From Tipula vernalis (taxonomy: Eukaryota; Arthropoda; Insecta; Diptera; Tipulidae): a stretch of DNA of 64,000 bases. The notes beneath the pieces were generated by a model. It did no database searches and was not told the origin of the DNA. It worked only from the letters and a program-made list of their open reading frames with translations. Below are positions 35,343-47,697 of this stretch, piece after piece (position 1 is the stretch's first letter; each line of letters begins with the position of its first letter). The position numbers and the translations under genes were made by a program. The DNA lies in the NCBI GenBank assembly GCA_958295665.1, contig OY282560.1:24697653-24761652 (forward strand), read 5' to 3'.

Positions 35343-35664
35343 CTAATGATATATATAGTATTTTATATTAACATAAAGTTATGAATATAGATATACTACC
35401 TTGATCAACAAGTTCCCGGAATAACCACCGTGTGGCGCTTCCATCGTTCCGATTTAAGTTTTGTTTTTTTGGTTAAGTTGGTACATCTGTTGTTGATATT
35501 CCCTCTAAATCTTAGCGTCATAGCGTGACATTTGCAAAAGTTACGTAGTCAAGAGTACATCTACTATGTGTGTGTTGGCGATTATTTACAATCGGAACGA
35601 TGGGAGCGCCACAAGGTGGTTATTCCGGAAACTTGTTGATCAAGTAGCAGATACTAAACATTAC
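35343..35664 (-). other. Intron of the transposase gene, enlarged by a MITE
   Basis: On the minus strand the donor reads AAGG|GTAATG at 35,664 and the acceptor reads CATTAG|AT at 35,343. Splicing would join ...NTIKD with VPPSHIF, which keeps the DDE_1 frame. Without the 245-bp MITE the intron would be about 75 bp, a usual size in insects. Confidence 0.65.
35400..35644. mobile_element. MITE with TIRs of about 53 bp, TA target
   Basis: The left end (CTTGATCAACAAGTTCCCGG...) and the reverse complement of the right end agree over about 53 bp with four or so mismatches, including GGAATAACCACC and CATCGTTCCGATT. TA stands outside each end (the left one allowing one extra C). The core of about 140 bp has no gene. 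Long TIRs and a TA site fit a Tc1/mariner-type non-autonomous element. Confidence 0.75.
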
Positions 35665-37377
35665 CCTTAATTGTGTTTTCTAAATTACAAAAGAAGTTTG
35701 TGATGACCAATGGCGATACTTCCGCTCTGGCTCTACAAATATTGGGTGCCATTCGCTGCCCGATTAGAAATCTGTGACGCTTTAATAATGAATAAGCCCA
35801 TTCTTGCCAAGGCAAATTATTCCTAAATTTGGTAATATTGCATCCAGCAGAATCCAAATCTATTTTTGTGAACATCCTTAAATTGAGAATGTGTAAAGGA
35901 AATCCCCATTCTGCGCACGTGACGACTTTTCTTATTATACCAATCTTTTCTTCTTTTCGTGGAGCCGTTTGGCCTCCAATTGATACAGTGTGTTTTTTTT
36001 TTAATTTTGTTATGCATTGTGCCGAAAGGTATTTTATAGTTTATTGATGCTTGTCGAATTGTTATTTCTTTAGCTAGTACCTTTTCTACCGCTATATCTA
36101 ATATGTTCGTCGTGTAATCACGATATTTTCGAGCACCTAACTTGCGTACATGAATTCGTGGCATTTTAAAACAAAAAACTGAAATATAAAAGAAACTATG
36201 CAAATTTTTATTTAGATATTGTATTTCTGGGGTGACATGGATCCACGTGGTGTCATTGATCATGCAATCAATCTCTACCCAATTAATTGATCAAAGTCAC
36301 CTCCGAGTATAATTTTCAAATAACGGGAAAATAAGTACGCGAATTTAATATATTATCACACTTTTATTAATCACATATTTCATACTAACGGTTTTAATTC
36401 GCCTCACTTCTTCATCACTTTAGAAATTATACGAGAGCAAAAATTTTTTTTGTAACACGAAAAAAAAAAAGTTAATATGTTCTTGACACTTGTTACTATA
36501 TATCCAAACAACACAAAGGATAAACTATAACTGCGTGGAACAAAGCAACAAGTAATATAGAACTACGAAAATGTAACGGGGGTTTCCATAACTATGAGAA
36601 TTATTTTTTTTTGTTTTAAATTAAAATTTTGTAGCAAAGCAATCAATGTCACCACGCCTGATCAATTTCAGCCCATTTTACGGTATTACCGATGTGAGCT
36701 TTTACCTTAGAGGTGCATGCCATCCCTTCTAGGGGGTGGAAATTAGAACACACTTCTATAAAGTTGTTTTCGATAAATCACTATTCTTCACTATGAAATA
36801 CCAAATCGAATATTTTATTTTTTTTTCTGTACATACAATACGAACCGAGTTGTGGCTCGTTGAAGGTGACTGTTGGTTCGCTGAAAATTGAATTCGAACC
36901 TTTCAACGCTTTCAACTTTTGGAGGAAAACTTGTCAGATTACAATGTTCTTTTTTCAGGTACTAACAATATGTTCTAGAAGTTACAAAGGTTAAGAATTC
37001 CTAGATTAGAAAAAAGTTGGATTCAATTTTGAAATGATTTTGAAAATTTTTTAAAAAATTTCCTTTTCTCACAATAACTCAGAAAGTAAAGAAGATTCGC
37101 ACAAAATGCGAGAGTACAAAAATTTTGGTTGTTTTTGCAGAAAATTTTGCTATTTCGTCACCTCAATTCCATAATGTAGTAACTGCACATGGGAAAAAAT
37201 CGAGAAAACAGAGTTTGAAAGTTCGAAGTGTGATTTTATTACTTTAATTTTTCTCAAAATCAAAAACACCGATTAAACTAAATTTTATTAAAATGAAATT
37301 GTTATATTCAAACCAAAAATAGTTTAAAAAACTGTTAAATTTAAAAAAAAATTTATTTGAAATTATGACTACTATTG

Positions 37378-37420
37378 AGCGTGTTTTTTTATTAGCTCCG
37401 GATAGCAAGCTATCGGGAGC
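37378..37420. repeat. Hairpin module, second copy
   Basis: A T-run is followed by GCTCCGGATAGC, an AA loop and GCTATCGGGAGC (one mismatch in 12). It matches 2,107-2,147. Confidence 0.45.
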
Positions 37421-37532
37421 ACAAGGGAAATTTCTATTGAAAGTTGTTCTATTATACACATGTGTCGCTAATAAACAAAAAACTAAAATTTTACCTAACT
37501 TCATGCAGTTGTATGACATTTCTTCCGAATAA

Positions 37533-37682
37533 AAAATCGGAGTAAAAATATATAAAAATCATCGGGAGATTGTTGAGGAATACGATATTGTAGTAGCTGC
37601 AAAGAGATTTTTAAAAGCTGGAAAGCAAAAGGATAATCGAGATGCATTAATATCGGAAGGTGACGAAGATGAAGATAAATAA
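37533..37682 (+). pseudogene. Short open segment of unknown origin
   Basis: This 49-residue open stretch lacks a start and is bounded by stops. Its composition is protein-like (AAKRFLKAGKQKDNRDALI, then a Glu/Asp-rich end). A second open stretch follows a possible acceptor at about 37,935. I do not recognise the family. It could be an exon of a decayed element or chance. Confidence 0.2.
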
Positions 37683-38819
37683 TATTTTGATGAAATGGGC
37701 ATGCCTGGTACAAAATTCAAATCGATTCAAAACAAATAATTAATGTAAGTATTCTACGTATACGTGAAGACACAGCTTAATATCACGGAAATTTGAATCC
37801 CAATTCGGCATATTATGATCTAAAACGCGTTTTATGAGGGGTATTTCTGATCCAAAATCAAATCCTGAAGAGTAAATAATTTTTTTTCACTAAGTTAGTA
37901 GTATTAAATAAATTAATTAATTTTATTATTTTAGAGTTGAGTTGTGTACTGGAGACATGGAAAAATATTCTAAAGCAGAAAACTATTTGCTTGGGAAGCT
38001 TATGGAAAAATATTTTCGAAGTGGAAAAATCATTAAAAGACAAGAGAAACAAATCATTCGAAGTCGATATGAAAAGATGTACATATGTCTATGTATTTGA
38101 ATAATCACTGAATATATTAAAAACAATCCAACATGTATTTATGCTTCTTAAAAATTTTTTATCTTCCACGATTTGCAGTAAGGCTAATTTATTTTATTCA
38201 AAGATTCAGTTTTATTAAATTATAATTTGTATACTCCTTCGAATATAACTTACAAACTTAAATCGTTTGCTTGCTGTTCACGCTTCGAGAGCAGATTTGT
38301 TGAAATTTTCAATGTTGACAATTTTTTAATTTAACGATAACATTACAAATAAATGTTTGACCTTATGACAGAATACTACAAATACGATAAACTCACAAAG
38401 TTAAACGATTTCTATGTGACAATCCGGATGTGTACGTATAGAAATTTGGTAAGGTTAATGTTTCGGTACTCATAAAAAATCCGAGTACCTATAATGAGAA
38501 AATGGACTTGGCCTTATCAGACAAAAACAAGGACGGAGATAAGAAAAGTATTTCGTTAGTATAAACAAATTTAAATCGAATTATTTCATGTTGGGAAAGA
38601 TTAGCGAAAATGAACGAACCTGTTGCTAGGAACTTAAGGAAATACAATGGGAAGAAGAAAAAAATTGTAAGAGAATTTATCTGTATTATTATGATTCGCT
38701 AGTACATAACGCACAGTACATCCTGTGTTTTTTGAGAGCTTTTTTGTTACACAAGTTTCTGTTGTTTGCAAAAGGTTGAAATATTCTTGTGAAAGAGGAT
38801 ATGTAGGGCAGGCGATGGA

Positions 38820-40742
38820 ACGGCTACGCACTTTGCTTAAAAAGTTTCCTCAACTTATAGCAGAGCCGAACTATAAATTGCCAGTCCGACACAATGTGGT
38901 CCATCACATTGTCACAGCAGTCCATCTGTCTGTATCAAGACCAAGAAGACTAGATCAAGTCCGCCATAAAGCCATCTGCATCTCCTGTCTCGTGTCCATT
39001 ATACATGGTTAAGAAAAAAGATTTCGATTGGCGATCATGTGGGGATTATAGACTGTTGAACACTGTGACTATACCGGATCGTTATCCGATTCCCCACATT
39101 CAAAATTTCTCTATGCACTTGAATGGATGCAAAATTTTTTTTTCGAAAATCGATCTTGTCAGAGCGTATCACTCGATTCCCGTTTCCTCTGAGGACGTTT
39201 TTAAAACGTAAATAACAACTCCTTTTGGCCTGTTCGAATTCACTGGAATGCCATTCGGATTAGGTAGTGCCGCTCAAACGTTCCAGCGTTTTATGAAGAA
39301 AGTCGTTCGTAACTTAGACTTAGTTTTCGTCTATATCGACGATATTCTTGTGGCATCACAATCTGAGGAATAGCACAAACTCCACATGGAACAACTCTTC
39401 CATAGGTTAAGTGAGTTTGATGTTCATATCAACAGTTCCAAGTGCGTCTTTGGCGTATTCTGCCGCCTGAAGAACGAATTAATGCCATTAGGGAATTTCA
39501 AGCTCCAAGCTCATTCAAGCACATTCAACGGTTCATCGGTATGGTAAATTACTACCACCGATTTATACCAAAACTTGCTGAAATTCTCGCACCAGTTCAC
39601 AGCCATCTGGCCGTACTTCTACGTAAGCCCAAATCTCCTAAGGATTTATCTTGGCTGACAAATGTCAACAGGCATTTACGTCACTTAAGGCTGAACTTGC
39701 GAAAACAACACTGCTTGCACATCCACTGAGCGATTCAAAGCTTAGTTTAACTCGCCACTTGGATTATACAACTTACTTATTAGTCAATTTACAACGGACA
39801 TCCAGCATGTTCACGGACATGACAACGTTGTTGTAGATACACTCTCTCGCACAACGGACAGAGAAACGGCCGCCGTCGAGACACAATTAAACTTAAACAA
39901 AATTGCAATTGCACAAAAAGCTGACCTAGAACTTCAGAATTTATTTTCTGGTTCCGAATGTCGCTCTGGTTCATCAATGCAACTGGCGCTTTTTAAATTG
40001 CCTGGCCTCAAAATTATCTGCGAGAAGTCAACTGGGTATAACCGCCCATTTATCTTAGAATCACTGCGTCGTACTATCTTCGACACTTTACATAACATTT
40101 CGCATCCTGGCGTCCGTGCTACTAGTCGCCTAGTATAAAGAAAGTCGCAAGCCAATGGGCTCAGTCCTGTTTACGTGCCTGGAAACGTGCCAAAGTTCAA
40201 CGGCATACTAAATCATCCTATGTACAATTCCAAATACCATCAAGTCGTTTTGAAAATATCCATATAAATTTAGTACGACCACTTCCTCGTGTCGATCGAT
40301 TCACTCGATGTCCCGAAGCCTATTGCATGACCAATATGTCAGCTGCAACCATTGCCTTGACTTTTGTCAACAATTACGTTTCACGATTCGGCGTGCCTCT
40401 TAATATCACTACTGATCAAGGAACGCAGTTTGAGTCAAAGCTTTTCAGCGAGTTAACAAAACTCTTTGGCTCACATCGGATTCGTACAACGGCTTATCAT
40501 CCTCAAGCCAATGGCATGGTCGAACGCTTCCACCAGCAATCAAAGCTGCGTTAATGGCCAGAGGAAACACGATCAATTGGAGTTCGGAAATACCCATCGT
40601 ATTACTGGGAATTCGAGCAACAGTAAAAGAAGATCTGAAGTGCTCACCATCTGAAATAGTTAATGGACAAACCATCATGCTACCAGGCGAGTTCTTCGTT
40701 GAAAATCCTTTTTACATTTACCAACCAGCGACACACTTATAG
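38820..40742 (+). pseudogene. pol: Gypsy pol relic, CsRn1-like
   Basis: Pieces in several frames give the order RT, little RNase H, integrase. The RT begins near 38,850 ([26 protein letters not shown]), continues with [40 protein letters not shown] and GMPFGLGSAAQTFQRF, and keeps the catalytic VYIDDIL near 39,335. About 40 residues are missing after RHK. Most of RNase H is gone between about 39,735 and 39,785. The integrase shows TTDQGTQFE and a YHPQANGMVERF box. Stops and frameshifts occur throughout. The HHIVT...SRPRRL and [10 protein letters not shown] signatures suggest the CsRn1 clade. Gag was not recognised upstream. Confidence 0.85.
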
Positions 40743-40994
40743 ATCAACTCTGTGACACAATGCAAAACCTTATCCTGAAATCACCTCGGCAAGCCCAACT
40801 AAAATGACATTTTTGTTCCAAAGGCACTTTCCAACTGTGATTTCGTGTTCGACAGAACAGATAAAGTTCGAACTGGCTTACTGCATACTGTATTCCTCTG
40901 ATGCAAAATCAGATCATCGAACACATAAACATGTTCGCTTCACAGCCTAATAAACATTTTCTTTAGGGAGGGGGACTCACTTGCGGGGGAGTCA

Positions 40995-41296
40995 TGTGGC
41001 GGTTCAAGCATTGCAAGCATATAAATTAATTGTTTGTTTATATAATTTGCAATTCGTTCACCACCACATACACATTTGGTTTACGCAAAAGATATCTCTT
41101 TGCGTAACGTATTTTATCTAGCGAGATGGCATGTACACAAAATATAATCGAATACTAAATTATATTTTGTGATTGTTGCCCCATCTCGTTTACATTATAA
41201 TCCTCAATTTAAACTTGAGTGATATTCTTTGTGGTTCCATCTCGCGTTCAATAAAACGGCGAATTTTGAAATTACGGTTATTCTCGTATGTCAACA
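40995..41296 (+). repeat. Candidate 3' LTR of the CsRn1-like element
   Basis: After the integrase relic a purine-rich tract (TTTAGGGAGGGGGAC, then GCGGGGGAGTCA) precedes TGTGGCGG. The stretch ends GTCAACA and has AATAAA at 41,250. The TGT...ACA ends, adjoining polypurine tract and poly(A) signal fit an LTR, but no 5' copy is present to confirm the borders. Confidence 0.5.
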
Positions 41297-42984
41297 CTAA
41301 AATTAAAATAAAGTTCACGAAAAATAAAAAACCAACAAAAAAGAAACGATTCGCAAGAATAAAATAATTATTCATCATGTCGGTTGTAATGATACTCTTC
41401 TTTTGGTTTGCTTCAAACACGGTAGTGCGTGCAGTGAATCAGTGGGCGTTTAATCACCCCACTATCAATTTGGTCTTGCTGTATAGTAATTTATCCTGAA
41501 TTACCTCAAAATTGGTAATGTCAAAGGCTTAATTTGCAGCGTTTTTCTAACGATCATTACAATGAATTTGGTGAAATGTTGGATGTCGTTTAACGTGGCC
41601 TCCTCACGACAGTTGTCAAAGTAAAATCATGGTTCATCTCCTCTGATTTGGATGTTGTCACATAAATGACTTAAAATATCTACGTCGATGATTTCCGATC
41701 ACAAACAATTTAACCAACATATTCCCAATTTATTTTGTTCGCACCGTATAATTTTTCAGCTCCTTAGAAATGATTATAATTTATTATGTTTAAGAAATTC
41801 ATTCGAATGACCCGAAATCGACCCAAATCTCTAAAAAATGATCTTTTTCCATATATACTCATCTTATATGAGATAAATGCAAGAATAACCCAAATATTTT
41901 ATTGTTCGGAGCAGTCGTAAAAAATGGATATAAATATAGGAATGGATTTGTGAATAAGAAAATTGAAAATTCATCACTCATCTGGTGTATTATGTAACAT
42001 TTTCTATTATTTCATGTTATTTGATCTGGATTTATGTATTTTGGCCATAGGATTTGATTATAATAAAGACATAAATATTAAATTTGTTCAATATTATCTA
42101 GGAATAATATGTACTGTAGCCTAAGCTCCACGACAAGAAAAATAAATCTATATTTATGTACTGTGCCAATGGTGTCCGCTGTGCTTTCATCTCGCACAGA
42201 CAGACACACACACAATTATTAATTCTATGTAGCCTAGACACATTCAAGACGATTGATAATGATAAATGATGTATTTTGAATAAATAAAAAATTGTTTTCA
42301 TTTTTATTCAATATTGTTGTGTGTGCGATGATAGAAATTACTCGGCAAAATTGTTTTCGATGACAAATGGGATATTATTGTCAAATTATCTCTTCCACTC
42401 TCTCTATATCTGTAATCTGAATAAACAGATTGATTTATCTAATAACCCCCCCTTCCCGGTTTTTGATTAAGATATTTGTCTTTGTTTCGGTGTGACAGTC
42501 GTCTATATTGGAGAAAGCTCTTTTGTATAATATTTTGGTTGTTATTTATGATTATTGAATTTTCTTGAAATGAAATAACCTTGCTAATGTTTTTTTTTTG
42601 TATCGTCTGCCAACACTAATTTGAATGCGAAAATTGATTTTAATCCACAACATGACAAATAACCATTTTATTTAATTATAATTTATCATGGATGTATAAA
42701 TTTAGGGACGGACTAGCACGATATTTTTGTTGTTTAGTATTTGTGTTTCATGGCGTAATTGATGTGTAACGAGTGATTTGTATAAAATGTAATCTAAAAT
42801 GCTTAATTATTTCGGTAAAAAGGCTTTGCTAATCAGTCGCAAACACTAATTTAAGATGTTTTGAGATTTAGTGTATAAGACAAATCCCCCAAGGAAACAT
42901 AATTGATATATTACATTCTTAATTACAAATATTCTTTACAATAGCAACACGAACGATAATTACAAGTTTTTTTATTACCTTGCT
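41297..42984. other. AT-rich non-coding stretch
   Basis: No gene or shared repeat recognised. It includes a short CACACA tract near 42,200. Confidence 0.5.
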
Positions 42985-44115
42985 CAGTGGCGTAATTAAA
43001 AATTTCGGGCAACCCGCAACATTTTTTTTTGGCCCCTAAAAATTCTTCTTGTACCTATGAACAAGTAAAGCTTTTATTTAAAAACTTATTTCTTCTAATT
43101 GTCAAGCTCAATCGCCTCGCACAAAACGAAATTTCTTGTAATCAACACAATGATATGACGATATCTAAATATGGTATGTCGATAAAGCATGACAGCAAAA
43201 TAGCAAGAATTTTGTAATAATCTCAAAAATGTCGAATTCCAAAGTATATTAAATATTTTAGAATGTTCTCAATTATCGAATTATCGGTGGGTATGTAAAG
43301 CCAAAGGAAATTCTATATGCGCTTACCTCCGCCATGTAAAATTTAAATAACCTGAACATTCATGAATAATTTCGAATAACATAGGAAATTGAAGAAATAT
43401 CGAAAAATCAGCTAAATATCACGATGTGTAAGTCTGCAAGTAAAGCTAAGCGCAGAATATTGCGACACAAAATTCGAATCAATTTGAAAATCTTTAAGAG
43501 TCTCTAAATCTCATTTTTCTAATTAGAAATACCGAAAAACTTGGGAAATTTCGAATAAACCGCCAAAAATCTCTATATTATATGAATCTCGAACAATTTG
43601 AATAATTCTGAAAAATCTGGATATTAATGAATAATTTTGGAAAGCCTGACCATTTCAAAAAACTACAAAATTTCGTGTAAATATCGAATTATTTTTTAAG
43701 TAATTTAATGTTACAAATACTAACAAGCAAACTGATACTAAATAAATTAAGGCTTAACCCTCAAATAGTATCGGATAATCGTAGGCTTCGAATAATCCCT
43801 AAGATTCTCAAGTAACATCGAACCATTCGTTTCGATACACCAAATCATCAATTAAGTGATCAACAGATGAAATCATATACGAGGGGGTATGAAACAAAAG
43901 AACTACGCCGAAAACAACGAAAACAACATAACTAACTGCAAAACTAATTTTTAAAATTTCCTTATATTTAAAATAGCTTTTCAAAAGAAACCGGTAAAAA
44001 AAGTTTTTTTTACCATTTACCGGTAATAAATTCGACTAATGAGAAATAATATCAATCACAATCCATTTTTTGCAAATCAAATACAACATTTTCTAATCAA
44101 AACTTGAATTGTAAA
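42985..44115 (+). repeat. Dispersed repeat family R1A, copy 2
   Basis: It begins CAGTGGCGTAATTA at 42,985, a terminus type common in non-autonomous DNA transposons. From about 43,170 it aligns with 9,935-10,935. It lacks the right part seen at 11,090-11,410 and 61,283-61,578 and instead runs into CAACTCAA-type low complexity. Confidence 0.55.
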
Positions 44116-44154
44116 TGGTTCAATTTAAAGTGCATTAATATTCTTAATTTCAAC

Positions 44155-44364
44155 TTCAGCTCAATAAATCTCCGAAATCAACCCTAACTCAACTTCCAAC
44201 TCAACTCCAAACTCAATCCTAGAACAATCACGACCCAAAAACTGCATGCCTACTTGAACTCAACTAAATCCTAGCTGAACCTCCAACTCGACCCTAACTC
44301 AACCTTCAACTTAACAAAACAACTGAAAATAACTTCTAACTTAACCTGCAACGCAATCCCAAAT
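44155..44364. repeat. (CAACTCAA)-like minisatellite, left flank
   Basis: Degenerate CAACTCAAC, CCTAACTCAAC and CCCAAAT words. The same array resumes at 51,517, so the foldback-like element appears to be inserted within it. Confidence 0.7.
44358..44364. repeat. Putative target duplication, left copy
   Basis: CCCAAAT stands directly outside the left inverted arm and equals 51,517-51,523 outside the right arm. Confidence 0.55.
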
Positions 44365-44452
44365 AATGAGTGTGATGTTTACGCTAAAAAAAAATAACAA
44401 AAATTACACTGTTAAATTAGCTGTTTTTCCAATTGGAATTTAAATTATATGA
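44365..44452. repeat. Outer inverted arm, left
   Basis: About 88 bp complementary to 51,430-51,516, with a few mismatches and small gaps. It is cut on its inner side by the LINE copy that starts at 44,454. Confidence 0.75.
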
Positions 44453-44453
44453 T

Positions 44454-47400
44454 ACTGTAAAGACCCAGATCGAAGTAATCTGTGCTACAAATGTTTCGGG
44501 GTCGGGCACAAGGCAAGAGGGTGTACCGCCGAAATAAATTGCATGCTATGCACGGAAAAGGGGTTGGATTAGGCGGAGCTCAAACACATCCCAAGATCTG
44601 GCAAGTGCCAAGTGTACCGCGAGGCGCTGCAGGTGGCTTAGAACCGGCTATGATCAGAGTCTTGTAAGGAAATATGAATAGGAGCTGGACTGCTGACCAC
44701 CTCTTGCAACAGTTGTTAGGAGAAAAAGGGACCGAGCTGCTCATCTTAAGCGAGCAGTATCGGACTGGGTGGTACTCAGATCTACTGGCCACAGCGGCCA
44801 TATGGATACCTAAGGGGGTGTGCATGTTGAACAACATGGTGCAGGAAGGGGCTTTGTATGGGTGAAAACAGCAAGCATAACTTATTTTAGCTGTTACTTT
44901 ACCCCTAATGAAAGGATCGCAGAGTTTGTGGCAAAGTTGGAAGCATTGGAAGATGAGATCTCCAGGATGACGGGACATCTGGTTATAGCTGGTGATTTAA
45001 ATGCAAGAGCACTTGAGTGGGGAATGCCAAACGTAGACACGAGAGGAAGATTGATCCTGGAGATGGCTGCCAGAACAGTACTCCTGTTACTAAACAGCGG
45101 CTCTGCCACAACTTTTCGGAGGCCGGGCTGCACGGGGACGATCCCCGATATCACCCTCGCATCGGAGGCCCTAGTGCCACACATTCTCAACTGGAGGGTC
45201 ATGGAGGATTACTGCGGCAGTGACCACCAGTACATTGCTTTTGAAGTTGGCAGGAGACAACGAAACGACTCGCGGGATAAACCTGGTAGTTGGAACCTGC
45301 AAAAAATGGACGTTGAGCGGTTCAGGGCAGAGTTAAAAAATGGCAAGCAGCAAATGGCGAGCAATAAATTAGGAACGGACGGAAGAGCTGTGACTGAGAC
45401 TCGGATATCGTCAACCATGGGTCTTATCGTCTCGGCCTGTGAGGTATCCATGCCAAGGAAGAGACCAAGACACAACAAACCGTCTGTGTATTGGTGGACA
45501 GCGGAAATTTCTGACGTACGAAGGAGATGCTTTGCACTCCGACGAGAGGCCCAGCGAATAAGAGATCGTGCTGAAGCTAGCTGCGTTTTCGAAAAATTCA
45601 GGCTCGTCAAAAGGCTACTGCGCAGAAAAATAAATGAGAGCAAAAATCGGTGTTGGAAGAAGCTTATAGAGGAAATTGACGAAGACCCATGGGGACTGGG
45701 TTACAAAATAGTTACGCAGAAACTAGGAGCCCAGATACCAACACGAGTAATGGATGCTCGGACCACTGAAAACATTGTCAAAACTTTCTTCCCCAGCCAT
45801 TCAGAGAGAGAACTGGTAACAGGAAGGCAAGATATAGAAGTTCCACTTTTCACAGAGATAGAGCTACAGAACGCTATTTCGTCTTTAAAATGCAAGAAGG
45901 CTCCAGGCCCGGATGGAATTCCAAATGAAGTCTTGAAAATCGTTGCCCAGCAGGATCCTAAAACAATGCTGGAAATGTACAACGCTTGCCTGGTGGAAGG
46001 GGTTTTTAGCTACAGATGGGAGAGGCACAACTGGCAAAGTTTTGGAGAAGCTAATCCGAGCGAGACTCATATGGGCGATCCAAGCAGCATGAGATCTCTC
46101 GCCTAGGCAATATAGCTTCAGAGCTGGGCGTTCCAAGAGAGCGGAGGATTACAACCACTTTTTGCGGCGCATTGTTTTGCTGGTGACCCTGGACGTGAAA
46201 AACGCCTTTAGTACAGTGAGATGGAAGGATATAATCAACGCCATGGAGCGCCAACTCCATATTTCAGCTTATCTAGCGCGCATCTTGGGTGACTATATGA
46301 GGAATCGCATCCTCATATATGACACGGAGGAAGGGCAGCGAAGCATGGCGGTTACAGCGGGAGCAGCCCAGCGATCAATTCTGGGACCCGACCTGTGGAA
46401 TGTATCTTACGATGGCATGTTAAGAATAGAGACACCCGACGAGACTCGCTTGGTGGGGTACGCGGATGACGTAGCAGTGCTTATTGCTGCGCACGATACA
46501 AAGCAGGCGCAACTGAAGTTGAACCAGGTAATGCGAACCATAAATGGATGGATGGAAGAGCACGGTCTAGCCCTAGCACTCAGTAAAACCGAGATAGCTA
46601 TTTTGACAAAGAGGAGAATCCAGCCATCTCTCCCGATGTGGGTTGGTAGCAACGTCATAAATGCTAAGCCATTAGTCAAATACTTGGGTATATACATTGA
46701 TTGTGAATTGAGCTTTTACGAGCAGATCCGGTGGACAGCAGACAAGGCTGCGAAGGGGGTTACAGCTCTAAGTCGTCTAATGGCTAATGTTGGTGGCCCG
46801 AAAGCTAGCAAACGCCGACTTTTTAATGTCAGCCGTTCAATCTGTCCTTCCCTACGGAGCGGAAGTATAGGCAGACCCCCTGGGAAAGGAAATATACCGG
46901 AAGAGGCTATCACAAGTGCAAACACGGAGCGCGTTACGGGTGGCATCGGCGTATCGTACAGCTTCCGAGGCACCTATCCCCGTAATAGCTGGGTGCATCC
47001 CTATACATCTTCTAGCAAAGGAACATAAATATATATACGAGCGAAAGTCGGAGGTTGGACAAAAAACAGCGAGTCTGGAAGAGAGGGGCCGCACTCTGGA
47101 ACGGAGCTGTGGCAGAGTGCATGGGAGCAAGGAACAACAGGCAGGTGGACAGCGCGGCTTATTGAACACATAAGACCCTGGGTGGAAAGAACGCACGGGG
47201 AGGTCGGATACTACCTGACCCAATCCTTCAGCGGCCATGGATACTTCCGGGCATATCTTTTTAAAATGAGGAAAGTAACGTCGGCAGAATGCTTATACTG
47301 CCCAGGTATGGAGGATGACGTAGAGCACACTTTCTTCCTGTGCCTAGCATGGCACGACAGAAAAGCAGACCTGGAGCTAGAGGTGGGTATTTGGTCGCCT

Positions 47401-47697
47401 GAAACGGCAGTGAACATTAAGCTACGAGGAGCTGTTTGGTAGGATATCGTCTCACGATACATAGATGGAGTCCTTAGGAGTAAAAAGAGGGATTTAGATA
47501 GTTTCCCATAAGGCAGGATAAAGCTCGGAGAGAGCAAAGGAAAAACAGACTAGCCCGAAGTAATGTGGTAAACGGTCCCAGGCTAGTCTGAAGAAGGAGG
47601 AGGAAAGTGGTCTTAGTCGGTAGTTCTGAGAGTCCGACACATTGTGCGTAAATGCATTTCCATCTTCCTCATAAAAAATTAAAAAAAAATTAAAAAA
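44454..47697 (+). pseudogene. 5'-truncated second copy of the R1-like LINE
   Basis: It matches the full-length copy from 29,876 to its poly(A) end. The ORF1 remnant includes the last knuckles and a stop where the other copy has Gln. ORF2 (from 44,652) keeps EN motifs (GDLNARALEWG, SDHQY) but has a short deletion at about 44,765, a deletion of about 90 bp near 46,030 that shifts the frame, another of about 35 bp near 46,133, and stops after 46,800. The RT box reads YADD. The 3' end carries an A-rich tail, AAAAAATTAAAAAAAAATT. It sits in the left arm of the foldback-like element with no target duplication. Confidence 0.88.

Larger units (their letters stand above)
34035..36164 (-). pseudogene. 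Pogo/Tigger-type DDE transposase, decayed
   Basis: On the minus strand the gene starts at 36,164 with MPRIHVRKLG and a pipsqueak-like helix-turn-helix (TIRQASINYKIPFGTM). A T-run near 35,995 shifts the frame. A CENP-B-like second DNA-binding part follows (CAEWGFPL, then LLKRHRFLIG), then an intron (35,664-35,343) and the DDE_1 domain. The first catalytic position reads NYHETN instead of NYDETN. The second (VVIGDHLASH) and third (CQPLDVAFF) Asp are present. A TGA near 35,041 replaces an expected Trp codon. A C-terminal piece at 34,319-34,035 lies in another frame. The protein would cut and paste its own element at TA sites. Several breaks and the lost Asp make it inactive. Domestication is unlikely. 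Confidence 0.85.
36265..38819. other. AT-rich non-coding stretch
   Basis: No recognisable gene. It holds the hairpin module at 37,378-37,420 and an acidic-ended open segment at 37,533-37,682. The rest shows only short chance frames. Confidence 0.5.

Noticed and set aside
33690..36300. TGATCA-rich words on both sides of the pogo-like gene as its terminal repeats
   Set aside because: Several candidates pair at only about 13 of 18 positions, and none has TA outside both ends.
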